Below, piece by piece: positions 45,668-53,153 of a stretch of DNA of 53,153 nucleotides; within the stretch, counting starts at the first letter, position 1, and every line of letters starts with the position of its first letter. A program made the translations under genes and the position numbers. This DNA comes from a virus: IMG/VR virus record IMGVR_UViG_3300048590_000075, positions 1-53,153 of that record, one strand, 5' to 3'. The notes beneath the pieces were generated by a model. That model was not told the origin of the DNA, did no database searches, and saw only the letters and a program-made list of their open reading frames with translations.

Positions 45668-48600
45668 CGCCTCGGACATCGGCACATCATCGCTCAGCGC
45701 GCCCTCGATCGCGCGCATCGGCCCGGTTGTCGGAAGCCCGGTGATCATGCCGACGCTATCGGCGATGGCCCGGCGAAGTGCCGCGTCATTCTCGCCCTGT
45801 GCCGCCTGCGTCAGCAGCCGCGCCGGCGCATCGGCAACCGAGCCGTAGATGCCACCGCCGCCGAAACCCATGAGCGCCGAATACACGTCGCGGATGATCG
45901 GGATGCCACCGACGATCGCCGAGCCGGTTTCCCGCAGCAGGAAGCCCTTCAGGTCATCATCGTCGTCATCGTCGGAGAGCGCAGACCACAGAAGCGCCGT
46001 CAGTATCGCCTCCGTCCAGTAGAGCAGCGCCAAATTGGTCGCCGCCGTCAGCACCACACCGACGCGCTGCGCGCCCGCATCGGCATCGCGCCATCCGATC
46101 CTGGCCCGCATGGCTTCCACATGGGCGCGATTCATCTTCGTCAGCATGTAGCCGCCGAGTGTGGTGAAAAATCGCACCACGTCGGCTTGCCGCGTCGTCT
46201 CCGACAGGGTGCCGCGCTCGAAGGCGGCACGATCTGCCATGAGGCCGCTGTCCTGCGACCGCGCCACCATGCGATCCGCGTAATGGGCAGCCTTGCCTTC
46301 ATCCCCGAACCTCTCGACACCCGAGCGGAACGCGCCCAGCCACGTCGGCATGTCCACCGCCCAGAACTGCGTCCAGACGATCGGCGCGAAGCCGATCTTG
46401 CCGACGACCGCCTTGCCTTTCTTGTAACCGGACGCCACCGGCCCGGCGAGTTGCGTGTCGTCCATGAAGTCGTGAATGTCCTTCTGGAACGTCGACCGCC
46501 GCTCGCGCATGAACACCGACATGGCGACCACCGCCGCCGCAGTGCCGCGCGGGTTCCGCAGGTATTCCAGATAGCCGCGGACCATGTTGCGCTTGCCGAT
46601 GACCACCGCCGACTGCCCGACGCCAGTAACTTGCATCGCCACCGTCTTGAAGTTCAGAGCCAGCCGCGACAGCGTGAAGTTGTTCTTGACGATGCGGAAC
46701 ATGGTGTTGAACGCATCCGGCGATGGCGACGGCCCCTTCGCCACGTCCTTCAGCCACAGCTTCAGGATGTCGTGCTGATCCTTGGCGCCGGCATCGAGAA
46801 ACGCATTCATCACGTCCGGGTGCGAGATCAGCCGGTAGGTGTTATCCACCGCCTCCGATAGCGCGATGTATCGGATCGTGTCGCGCATGTGGGCGAAGGC
46901 TACCGACACGTCGAGCCGCAGCGTGCGCCCGCCACCGGACTTGGCACGCTGCTTCGTCATGCCGTTGCGGATCGCTGCCGTCGCGCCCCGTCCCGTCGCC
47001 GTGAACTTGTCCCATGCCGAGGCTTCATCCGCCGCCGCTGCCGCCGAAAGCGTCGGATCGTAGCTGATCGGGTAGTAGCCGCCCGTCACGAAGGAAGGCG
47101 CGCCCACCATCAGCTTCGCCTCGACCTTCTTGGGCACGACACCCGTCCGGCGATGCGCAACCTCGGCCAGCCCGGACCAGTAGGAGTTCACCATGTCCCA
47201 CATGTCTTGCACGAACCGCCAGTCGGTATCGTCCATCGTCGCCAGAAGCGCGTCAACTTGGCCCTTCGTCAGCCGGTTTTTCATGGCCGCATCCGGCGCG
47301 GTCAGCCGCAGGTAGTTATCCTCGTTGCCGGCGTTGAGCGCGACGGCGAGAATTTCCAGCTTCGACCACGCCCGGTCGTTCGCGCCGGGAATGTCGCGTT
47401 CCACCTTCATCCGACGAATGTCGGCGGCGCTGTAATGGCTCTTGAACAGCGCATCGAGACGCTCGGCCATCTCGACATTCATCCGGTGCTCTTCGCTTGT
47501 CGCCTCGTCAATGGAGCGCTTTACCTCATCATAAGCGCCGCCGAGTTCCTCGCCGCCATCCATGCGGATCAGGAGCGTGTCGGTGCGCCACAAGAGGTTG
47601 AACGCCTCCGCGATCCGGTGCCGCTCACCCGCCTTTCCGGTGCCGAGGTTCTTGCGGATCAGCCCGGAGACGCGATCCGCCGACGCCTGCAACTCGCGCT
47701 TGCGCTTGCGGTCGATCAACGCCTGCTTGAATCTGCCCATGTGGTCGATATTGGCGACGGTATCGAAAAGGCCGCGCAACTCGTCCACCGACAGCTTCGT
47801 GTAATGGCGGCGGTTCACCGCGTCGATCAGCCGCGCGTCGACATTCAACTCGCCCTCGCGGCCTTCCTCGATCATGCGGTCCACGAACGCCTTCAGGCTT
47901 TCCGCCCGTGCGATCTGGCGCTGGCCACGGATGCGGAAGTCGTAGTCCTCAAGAATGGCGTCGATCTGTTCGATATAGCCGCCGTCCAGTTTTTCCCTGA
48001 CCGACTTCTTCGTATAGGCGCGCATCTTCTCGCGCCCCTTCTGGACGTATTCGGCGACATTGCGGGATTCGTCGTAAATGAAGCCGTTGAGGATCTGCTG
48101 TTCCTTGGCTTGCAGCGCCTCGGCGAGCGCCTGTTCCGCCTTGCCGGTGCCGCGCGCCACCGTGGCGAATGCATCCTGTGCCGCCCGCGCCGCCTTGCGT
48201 TCCGAGGCAAGGAACCGCTCCGGCCGGATCACGTCGCGCACCATCATCCGGCCGACCATCTCGCGCGCCCGGTGACGGTATATCTTCGCCGTCATGCCGG
48301 CCGTGTCGCGTCCGAGCCGCCGCGCCATGTGCCGCGCTTCGGCGACCGACAGGTTCGCCTGTTGCTCGCTGTGAATGGCGGCCAGCGCCTCTTCCTCGAT
48401 CGTGCCGTCGTTGAGCGGATCGCCGTGCCGCTCGACCATCCGCCGTTCGACTTCCGCGGCGATGGCATCGCGCTTGCGCGGCGTGTTCTGCAAGGTCCGC
48501 ACCATCTCGGCCGCCGAGGCGAAGCCGAAGAACTGCGCCACTTCTTCCGGCGCCGTGCCGTTGTCGCCGTAGATCGCCCGCTTGCCGCCGAGCTGCTGGC

Positions 48601-51600
48601 GCGACACTTCAGCCAGAACGCCGTCGCCGAACTGTTCCACCAGTGCCTTGCGGTCGATCTGCATGTCGGGAATTTCGGCACCATCCACCGCGCCTTGCCA
48701 AGACTGGTTGGCGAGCAGATCGACAAGCCGGTATTCGCGCCGCCGTTCCACATCCGCCGTGACTTCCGCCAGCACCGCCTTCTTCTCGGCCCGATACCAC
48801 GCCTCGCGCTCGCGCCGCACCTTTGCCATCACCCGCGCCATCAGCGACTGTTCGGCCTGATCCACCGCCCGCCGCGCCATGCGCTGATATGTGGTGAAGT
48901 CGGTTTGCGACATGCCGGGAGGGGCATCGGCGAAGAGCGGACGCATCGCCTGTTCCTCGCGCGCCGCCTTTATCTCGGCATCCGTCGCCAGCATCCGGTC
49001 CATGACCTCGCGGATTTCCGGCGTGATGTTGACCTTGAGGCCGCGCGCCGTGCGGTAGATGCGCGTGAGCCACGCCTTGAACCGCGCAAATGCATCGGCC
49101 AGCGCCAGCGACGGCGCCTTGCCTTCCATGACGTAAGCCTCGAACCCGCGCGCCCATTGCTCATGCTGCGGCACGCCGACTTGCCCCCATCCCTTGACGC
49201 CAAGCCAGGCGAAGATCGCCGCCAGATCGTCCTTCATCGCCTGCGGGGCATGTTCTTCCGACGCCAGCGCGTTGAAGGCCTCGAGGAAGAAATGCCCCGA
49301 CTCATGAATGAAGGTGCTTAAATTGGCCGACTCGAACAGGTTGATGACGGTCTGCCCGGCGCGAACGCCACCCTGTGGCAGGACGATGGAGCCGCGGTTG
49401 CCGATGGAACCGTCTGGTTGGAACATGGTTTTGTCAATTTTTACGCCGCCCTTCACCCCTACCGAGTACCCGGCGGCGATGAAGTCCTCAGCGGTGCGCA
49501 GATCATCTCGACCCAGATACGCCGACGCTTCTTCTGGTGACAGAAGCCGCGCGCCAGGCATATCAAGATCAACCATGATGTCGGATAGCGGCACATCGAC
49601 GGGAATCACCACGCCATCCGGCCCCGCGTAATCTTCCGCGACCGATCTTCTCGAAGTAAAAAACGCAGGTCCGCTTATTTCCCCTGCGTCTTTTATGCTG
49701 TCCGCTGCCTCCGCGCTTGTGCCATGATAGAGACGCACCAGCCCCGGTTGCCCGTATTCAGCGCCGCCGGCCGCATCCAGCGCCGCGGCGATTTCGTCAT
49801 TCGTCATCGTCGCCGGATCAAGCGCCCGCTCGCTGAGCGCGTCCGCCAGCGCCTGCATGTCAGGGTCCGGGCCCTCACCCTCGGCATAGACCTTGCGGCC
49901 CGCCACGTCCTCGCTCAGCGCGTCCAGCAGCCGCGCCGCGAAGTCTGACGCCTCGCCCTTGGTCCCGATGTTGACCTCGCCTATGAGATCGGGGAAATAC
50001 CCCGCCTCGGCTGCAAGCCGTCCCATCTCGTCAAGCGACATTCCGCGCCCGGCTGCCGGCATCACCCCGCCGAGCGACGGCTGCGATGCGCGCGCCTTCA
50101 TCTGCGCCGCCGTTTCGGCCACCACGCCCTTCGGCGCGTCCATCGCCGCCACGTCGCCGCCGGCGTCCTGCACACCGCCCTTCGCCTTGACGAACTCGGC
50201 GAGCGACAGTCCGCGCGGCTTCAGCGCTTTCTCGCCCTTCGTCCGCAGCGTGTTGAGCGCGATGTCGAGTGCATCGCGGCGGCGAAACTCTGGCGACTGC
50301 GGCCCGCGCACCCGAACCGGCATGTCACGCGACATGTCCAGCGGGTCTTCGCCATAACGCTCGCCCATGGTGCGCCAGAACGCCGCCCACATCGTCGCTT
50401 CCTGCCGCGCCGCGTCCGGCGAGCGGCCGGCCTCGCGCAGTTGCGAAAACATGTCGTCGTATATCTGCACATCCGCCGCGCGGGTGGCGTCCTGATCAAG
50501 CCGCGCCGCCTCGGCTTCCTCGAATGCGTCCTGCATGATGTCCTGCACGCGCATGTTGAACGCGCGGACTTCCGCCAGCGACAGTTCCTCGGGATCGGTC
50601 GTGGCGTTCTCGGCGAACCACGCCGCCGCGTCCGTCCCGGCGATGTAGGTGGCATAATTCGACGCGGGCACCGCCACGGCATTGCCGGACTGCGCCGCCT
50701 CGTCGAACGTCACCGGGTCAATGCCCCACGCGCGCATGGTATCTTCGTCGAACGCCACGTCCTTGGCCTGGAAATACTCCCGCAAGGCATCGGCCGGGAC
50801 ATGGATCGTCTTGTCGCCGAGTCCTTGCGCTTCCAGCGCCTCGCGGAACTTCTCCGGCGCGCGCACCTTCAGCCGGGAGGCTGCCGCCTGTGCGTCCGCC
50901 TCGGCCAGCGTCTCCGCCGTCTCCCCGGCGGTCCCCGCCTTGACCGCGCCGCGCAGCAACCTGCGTCCACCGACACCGATAACCTCGATCGGGGCCGTAA
51001 CCAGTTCGGCCAGCCCCTCGATCACGATGTCCTTCCATGACACATTCTGACCCGACGCCAGTTGCCCGAGGGCTTCGCCGCCGCCGCCAAGGCCGACCTG
51101 TGCCAGCCCTTGCGCGATCATGTCACCCGCCGGAGACTTCATCAGCGTCTTGCCGGCAACCCCGCCGGAGATCGCGTCCATCATGCCGATGACGAGACCG
51201 CGCGTCAGTCCGCGATCACGGGCCGCTTGCATCAGGTCCGCATCCTGCAAGGCCGCCATGGCGTCTTCCGGCGTTTCCATCCTGACGCCGCGCTCGGCTA
51301 GGAACTCCATCGTGGACGCCGCGTTTTCCGTCAGCCCCGACACCGTGCCGAGCGTCAGAGCGCCCGCCGCTGGACTGCGCGTCACCACCGTCACCGCCGA
51401 GGCGCCGAGGATCGCCGGCAGGAACTCGCCCGCGACCTCGGCCGCGAAGGCCGCGCCGCGGATCGGATCGCTGGCAAAGGCGCCGAGCGCACCGAGGAAG
51501 GTATCCTCGGCATTGGCGAGGGTTTCGTCGCGGAACGCCGTCGCCGGCCCGGACATCGGAATGGAGGCGATCTTGTCGGACCGCTCCCGCGCCGACAGGA

Positions 51601-52282
51601 GCGCCGCAGAACCGCGATCCAGAAGCCGCCGCACATCCTCGGGGGAGAGATCACGGGCGGCATCAAAGCGCACCTGCGCCGCCATTAGCGCCATCGACCT
51701 CATGGGGGCAGGCGCCGAGTCACCGCCGACCTGTGCCAGTTCCTCGGCGATGAGATCGTCCAGCGAGCGGCCGACATCGGCGATCCGCGCCGACGTGCCC
51801 TGCACCGACAGCACGTCGCCGGCCATCGGAATGCGCCGCACGCCGCGCTCTATCATGCGCCCGGCCGCAGACCCTTCCGCAGCATCGCCCATCTCGACAA
51901 GGCCCTGAGATGGCGCGTTGAGGACGCGCTCCCACCACGTCAGGTTGTCGAGATCGTCCTTTGCAAGAACGCCGTTCTCCCGATCCGCCAGCCATGCCGC
52001 CGTCTTCGGCGCTCGCCGCAGCCCATCTGCCGCCTGCTTCATGCGCAGTTGCAGATCGTAGGCTTCCGGGTCGGCTCCGACGACCACCGGGTTGATGCCA
52101 AGCGCCGCGCCAACCTGCCGGCTTTTCGCCTCTGCGTCAGGATCGCGCTCGTCATAGGTCAACGCCATCCCGACCTGGCCAGCCTGTTGCGCCTTCATTG
52201 TCTCGGCCGCACGGGCGAGCGGCGAAACTGCACCGGTCTGTTGCTGTTTCAGAAGTTCGGCGGCGGCGGTAAAGTCGTTCAT
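45638..52282 (-). CDS. Giant virion protein with ADP-ribosyltransferase-like and HExxH domains (gp16-like)
   Basis: 2214 residues, ATGA overlap with the M15-domain gene. Residues 250-450 hold hydrophobic, Gly-rich segments (AAEVAGEFLPAILGASAVTVV, GVAGKTLMKS) that could enter a membrane. Near residue 850 is an ADP-ribosyltransferase-like part (LVRLYHGTSAEAADSI...FFTSRRSVAEDYA). Near residue 990 comes NLSTFIHESGHFFLEAF, an HExxH metallopeptidase-type motif. The last 1000 residues are mainly helical. Such polyvalent proteins are packaged and ejected with DNA; the position corresponds to T7 gp16. Confidence 0.8.
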   Translation of the reverse strand: MNDFTAAAELLKQQQTGAVSPLARAAETMKAQQAGQVGMALTYDERDPDAEAKSRQVGAALGINPVVVGADPEAYDLQLRMKQAADGLRRAPKTAAWLADRENGVLAKDDLDNLTWWERVLNAPSQGLVEMGDAAEGSAAGRMIERGVRRIPMAGDVLSVQGTSARIADVGRSLDDLIAEELAQVGGDSAPAPMRSMALMAAQVRFDAARDLSPEDVRRLLDRGSAALLSARERSDKIASIPMSGPATAFRDETLANAEDTFLGALGAFASDPIRGAAFAAEVAGEFLPAILGASAVTVVTRSPAAGALTLGTVSGLTENAASTMEFLAERGVRMETPEDAMAALQDADLMQAARDRGLTRGLVIGMMDAISGGVAGKTLMKSPAGDMIAQGLAQVGLGGGGEALGQLASGQNVSWKDIVIEGLAELVTAPIEVIGVGGRRLLRGAVKAGTAGETAETLAEADAQAAASRLKVRAPEKFREALEAQGLGDKTIHVPADALREYFQAKDVAFDEDTMRAWGIDPVTFDEAAQSGNAVAVPASNYATYIAGTDAAAWFAENATTDPEELSLAEVRAFNMRVQDIMQDAFEEAEAARLDQDATRAADVQIYDDMFSQLREAGRSPDAARQEATMWAAFWRTMGERYGEDPLDMSRDMPVRVRGPQSPEFRRRDALDIALNTLRTKGEKALKPRGLSLAEFVKAKGGVQDAGGDVAAMDAPKGVVAETAAQMKARASQPSLGGVMPAAGRGMSLDEMGRLAAEAGYFPDLIGEVNIGTKGEASDFAARLLDALSEDVAGRKVYAEGEGPDPDMQALADALSERALDPATMTNDEIAAALDAAGGAEYGQPGLVRLYHGTSAEAADSIKDAGEISGPAFFTSRRSVAEDYAGPDGVVIPVDVPLSDIMVDLDMPGARLLSPEEASAYLGRDDLRTAEDFIAAGYSVGVKGGVKIDKTMFQPDGSIGNRGSIVLPQGGVRAGQTVINLFESANLSTFIHESGHFFLEAFNALASEEHAPQAMKDDLAAIFAWLGVKGWGQVGVPQHEQWARGFEAYVMEGKAPSLALADAFARFKAWLTRIYRTARGLKVNITPEIREVMDRMLATDAEIKAAREEQAMRPLFADAPPGMSQTDFTTYQRMARRAVDQAEQSLMARVMAKVRREREAWYRAEKKAVLAEVTADVERRREYRLVDLLANQSWQGAVDGAEIPDMQIDRKALVEQFGDGVLAEVSRQQLGGKRAIYGDNGTAPEEVAQFFGFASAAEMVRTLQNTPRKRDAIAAEVERRMVERHGDPLNDGTIEEEALAAIHSEQQANLSVAEARHMARRLGRDTAGMTAKIYRHRAREMVGRMMVRDVIRPERFLASERKAARAAQDAFATVARGTGKAEQALAEALQAKEQQILNGFIYDESRNVAEYVQKGREKMRAYTKKSVREKLDGGYIEQIDAILEDYDFRIRGQRQIARAESLKAFVDRMIEEGREGELNVDARLIDAVNRRHYTKLSVDELRGLFDTVANIDHMGRFKQALIDRKRKRELQASADRVSGLIRKNLGTGKAGERHRIAEAFNLLWRTDTLLIRMDGGEELGGAYDEVKRSIDEATSEEHRMNVEMAERLDALFKSHYSAADIRRMKVERDIPGANDRAWSKLEILAVALNAGNEDNYLRLTAPDAAMKNRLTKGQVDALLATMDDTDWRFVQDMWDMVNSYWSGLAEVAHRRTGVVPKKVEAKLMVGAPSFVTGGYYPISYDPTLSAAAAADEASAWDKFTATGRGATAAIRNGMTKQRAKSGGGRTLRLDVSVAFAHMRDTIRYIALSEAVDNTYRLISHPDVMNAFLDAGAKDQHDILKLWLKDVAKGPSPSPDAFNTMFRIVKNNFTLSRLALNFKTVAMQVTGVGQSAVVIGKRNMVRGYLEYLRNPRGTAAAVVAMSVFMRERRSTFQKDIHDFMDDTQLAGPVASGYKKGKAVVGKIGFAPIVWTQFWAVDMPTWLGAFRSGVERFGDEGKAAHYADRMVARSQDSGLMADRAAFERGTLSETTRQADVVRFFTTLGGYMLTKMNRAHVEAMRARIGWRDADAGAQRVGVVLTAATNLALLYWTEAILTALLWSALSDDDDDDDLKGFLLRETGSAIVGGIPIIRDVYSALMGFGGGGIYGSVADAPARLLTQAAQGENDAALRRAIADSVGMITGLPTTGPMRAIEGALSDDVPMSEALLGRNPLAR

Positions 52283-53153
52283 TGCACCACCATGCCAAGG
52301 ATCGTCACAAGGTTTTCCGCCGTCACCGGCATACCGGCATCACGCAAAGCGGCAGCCGCTTCATCCACGCGGGCGGCGGGATAGGTCACATCGCCGATGG
52401 TGATGTCCGCGCCGCCGAGGGCGCTTTCGGCAAGGCCGAGGCCACCCAATTCGAACGCCAGCACGTCCTTTTCGTTCATCGGGCCGGGCGGGTTGATCGT
52501 CACCGGCGTCAGCATCTTCGCCACCCGCCGGTCGATATCGAGTTGCGACGGCGCCTCGCCCTTCTCCTTGATGTAGGTGTCCTGCCATTGCAGGAGTTGC
52601 ATCTGGATCGTCGCCACCTTCTTCGCCGCCGCCGTGCCTTCCTTCGGCGAGGCGTCGATACCTGCCGCCACCATCTGGCGCTTCGCCGTCTCCATCATCG
52701 TGGATGCAGCAGCAGCCGTCACCTTGGTGGCAGGGTCCGGCGGCGCAGTCTGCGCATCGGCGAACTTCTTCCAGTCTGTTTCGGACAGCGATCCGACATA
52801 GGGCGTCAGGTCGGTGTTGCGGAAGCGCTCAGGCTCGTTCGCCTGCATCTGGCGGAGCGTCAGGTAGGTCTGCGGGTCCGTCTCGACAGGCTCGCCCGCG
52901 AAGCGCTTCGCCTGATAGGTCAACAGCCCGGACATGGCGTCCTCGCCGAGCATCTGGCGCTGTTCGAGCGGCAGTTTCATCACATCGCCGCCCGCCTCGA
53001 TCATCTGGAAAGCGGCATCCCTTGCTCCGGCCAGTTCCGCCTTCCGCTCGCCGTCGGCGATGGACTGTTCCAGCGTGATCGCGTCAGCCATCGACTTGCG
53101 GATCGCCGGGTCTTCCTCGGCCATCACCGTGTCCCACATCGACGGCCGCTCGC
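52279..53153 (-). CDS. Internal virion protein with M15 peptidase domain (C-terminal part, cut by window edge)
   Basis: The last 291 codons visible on this side, including the stop; they join in frame to the gene at 1-1378 through the 246-bp overlap, so this is not a separate gene. An internal Met codon at 53139 (residue 383 of the joined protein) looks like a start only because of the edge. The region is mostly predicted helix, rich in Ala, Met and charged residues, with no catalytic motif I can name. Its stop overlaps the ATG of the giant 2214-residue protein in an ATGA junction, so the two are probably translated together and may form one ejection machine. Confidence 0.85.
   Translation of the reverse strand, partial: ERPSMWDTVMAEEDPAIRKSMADAITLEQSIADGERKAELAGARDAAFQMIEAGGDVMKLPLEQRQMLGEDAMSGLLTYQAKRFAGEPVETDPQTYLTLRQMQANEPERFRNTDLTPYVGSLSETDWKKFADAQTAPPDPATKVTAAAASTMMETAKRQMVAAGIDASPKEGTAAAKKVATIQMQLLQWQDTYIKEKGEAPSQLDIDRRVAKMLTPVTINPPGPMNEKDVLAFELGGLGLAESALGGADITIGDVTYPAARVDEAAAALRDAGMPVTAENLVTILGMVVQ
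52908..53153. repeat. Right copy of terminal overlap
   Basis: This is the partner of the copy at bases 1-246. The reading frame of the gene 52279-53153 continues without a shift into the gene at 1-1378 when the two copies are superimposed. It supports a closed genome. An exact direct terminal repeat of the T7 type is less likely because the two copies are not identical. Confidence 0.9.

Noticed and set aside
52279-53139. A separate 286-residue gene at the right end
   Set aside because: Its apparent start is an internal Met; the frame continues through the 246-bp overlap into the gene at 1-1378.
1-53153. tRNA or rRNA genes
   Set aside because: No cloverleaf with conserved TTCGA loop or rRNA-like stretch was noticed by eye; a tRNAscan-SE run would be needed to exclude one fully.

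Overview
The window is essentially one complete genome of a short-tailed double-stranded DNA phage (podovirus). The virion gene order matches T7-type morphology in the arrangement of Bordetella phage BPP-1-like phages: small terminase, large terminase, head-tail connector (portal), Bbp19-like protein, scaffold, major capsid, two small head proteins, tail tubular proteins A and B, then three internal virion proteins and a giant one. Base composition is strongly GC-rich with G/C-rich third positions. The repressor, ERF, NinB, cytosine methylase and small membrane protein types are ones I associate with phages of Alphaproteobacteria. That host class is an inference and no host DNA is present. The first 246 bases repeat at the right end with four substitutions, so the contig closes to a circle of about 52,907 bp and one gene (M15-domain internal virion protein) is cut by the window edges.

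Layout. (1) Minus strand, 13653 down to 1, then through the circle from 53153 down to 34399: a late operon of about 32 kb with packaging, head, tail, internal core, tail spike/fibre and lysis genes (muramidase, small membrane proteins, a metallopeptidase-like protein, an overlapping Rz/Rz1 spanin pair). (2) Minus strand, 20837 down to about 13885: regulation and replication (Cro-like protein, DNA adenine methylase, RusA-like resolvase, SSB, helix-turn-helix initiator-like protein with a candidate iteron origin inside its gene, superfamily II helicase, Toprim primase). No DNA polymerase is seen, so host polymerase is probably used. (3) 20846-21424: a control region with four related operator-like sites flanking a small XRE repressor-like gene; it divides the leftward and rightward early genes. 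(4) Plus strand, 21424 to 34398: an accessory/early operon of tightly coupled small genes with ERF annealing protein, NinB, three HNH endonucleases, a mosaic cytosine methylase locus, an ASCH-like protein, a PcfJ-like protein and many small unknowns.

Most genes are joined by ATGA or TGATG overlaps, which I used to choose starts and to add genes that are too short for a simple ORF scan. A repressor/operator switch suggests a temperate life style, yet no integrase, transposase or partition gene was recognised in the complete circle.

The most unusual points are: the cytosine methylase locus, where an internal repeat shows that a different reading frame from the long intact ORF was the one under selection, and where an HNH gene lies between two pieces of that frame; iteron hairpins conserved across a frame change; an exact 22-unit 12-bp repeat that varies only at its two adenine sites; a 2214-residue virion protein with ADP-ribosyltransferase-like and HExxH motifs; and repeated short motifs in the two leaders of the late operon.
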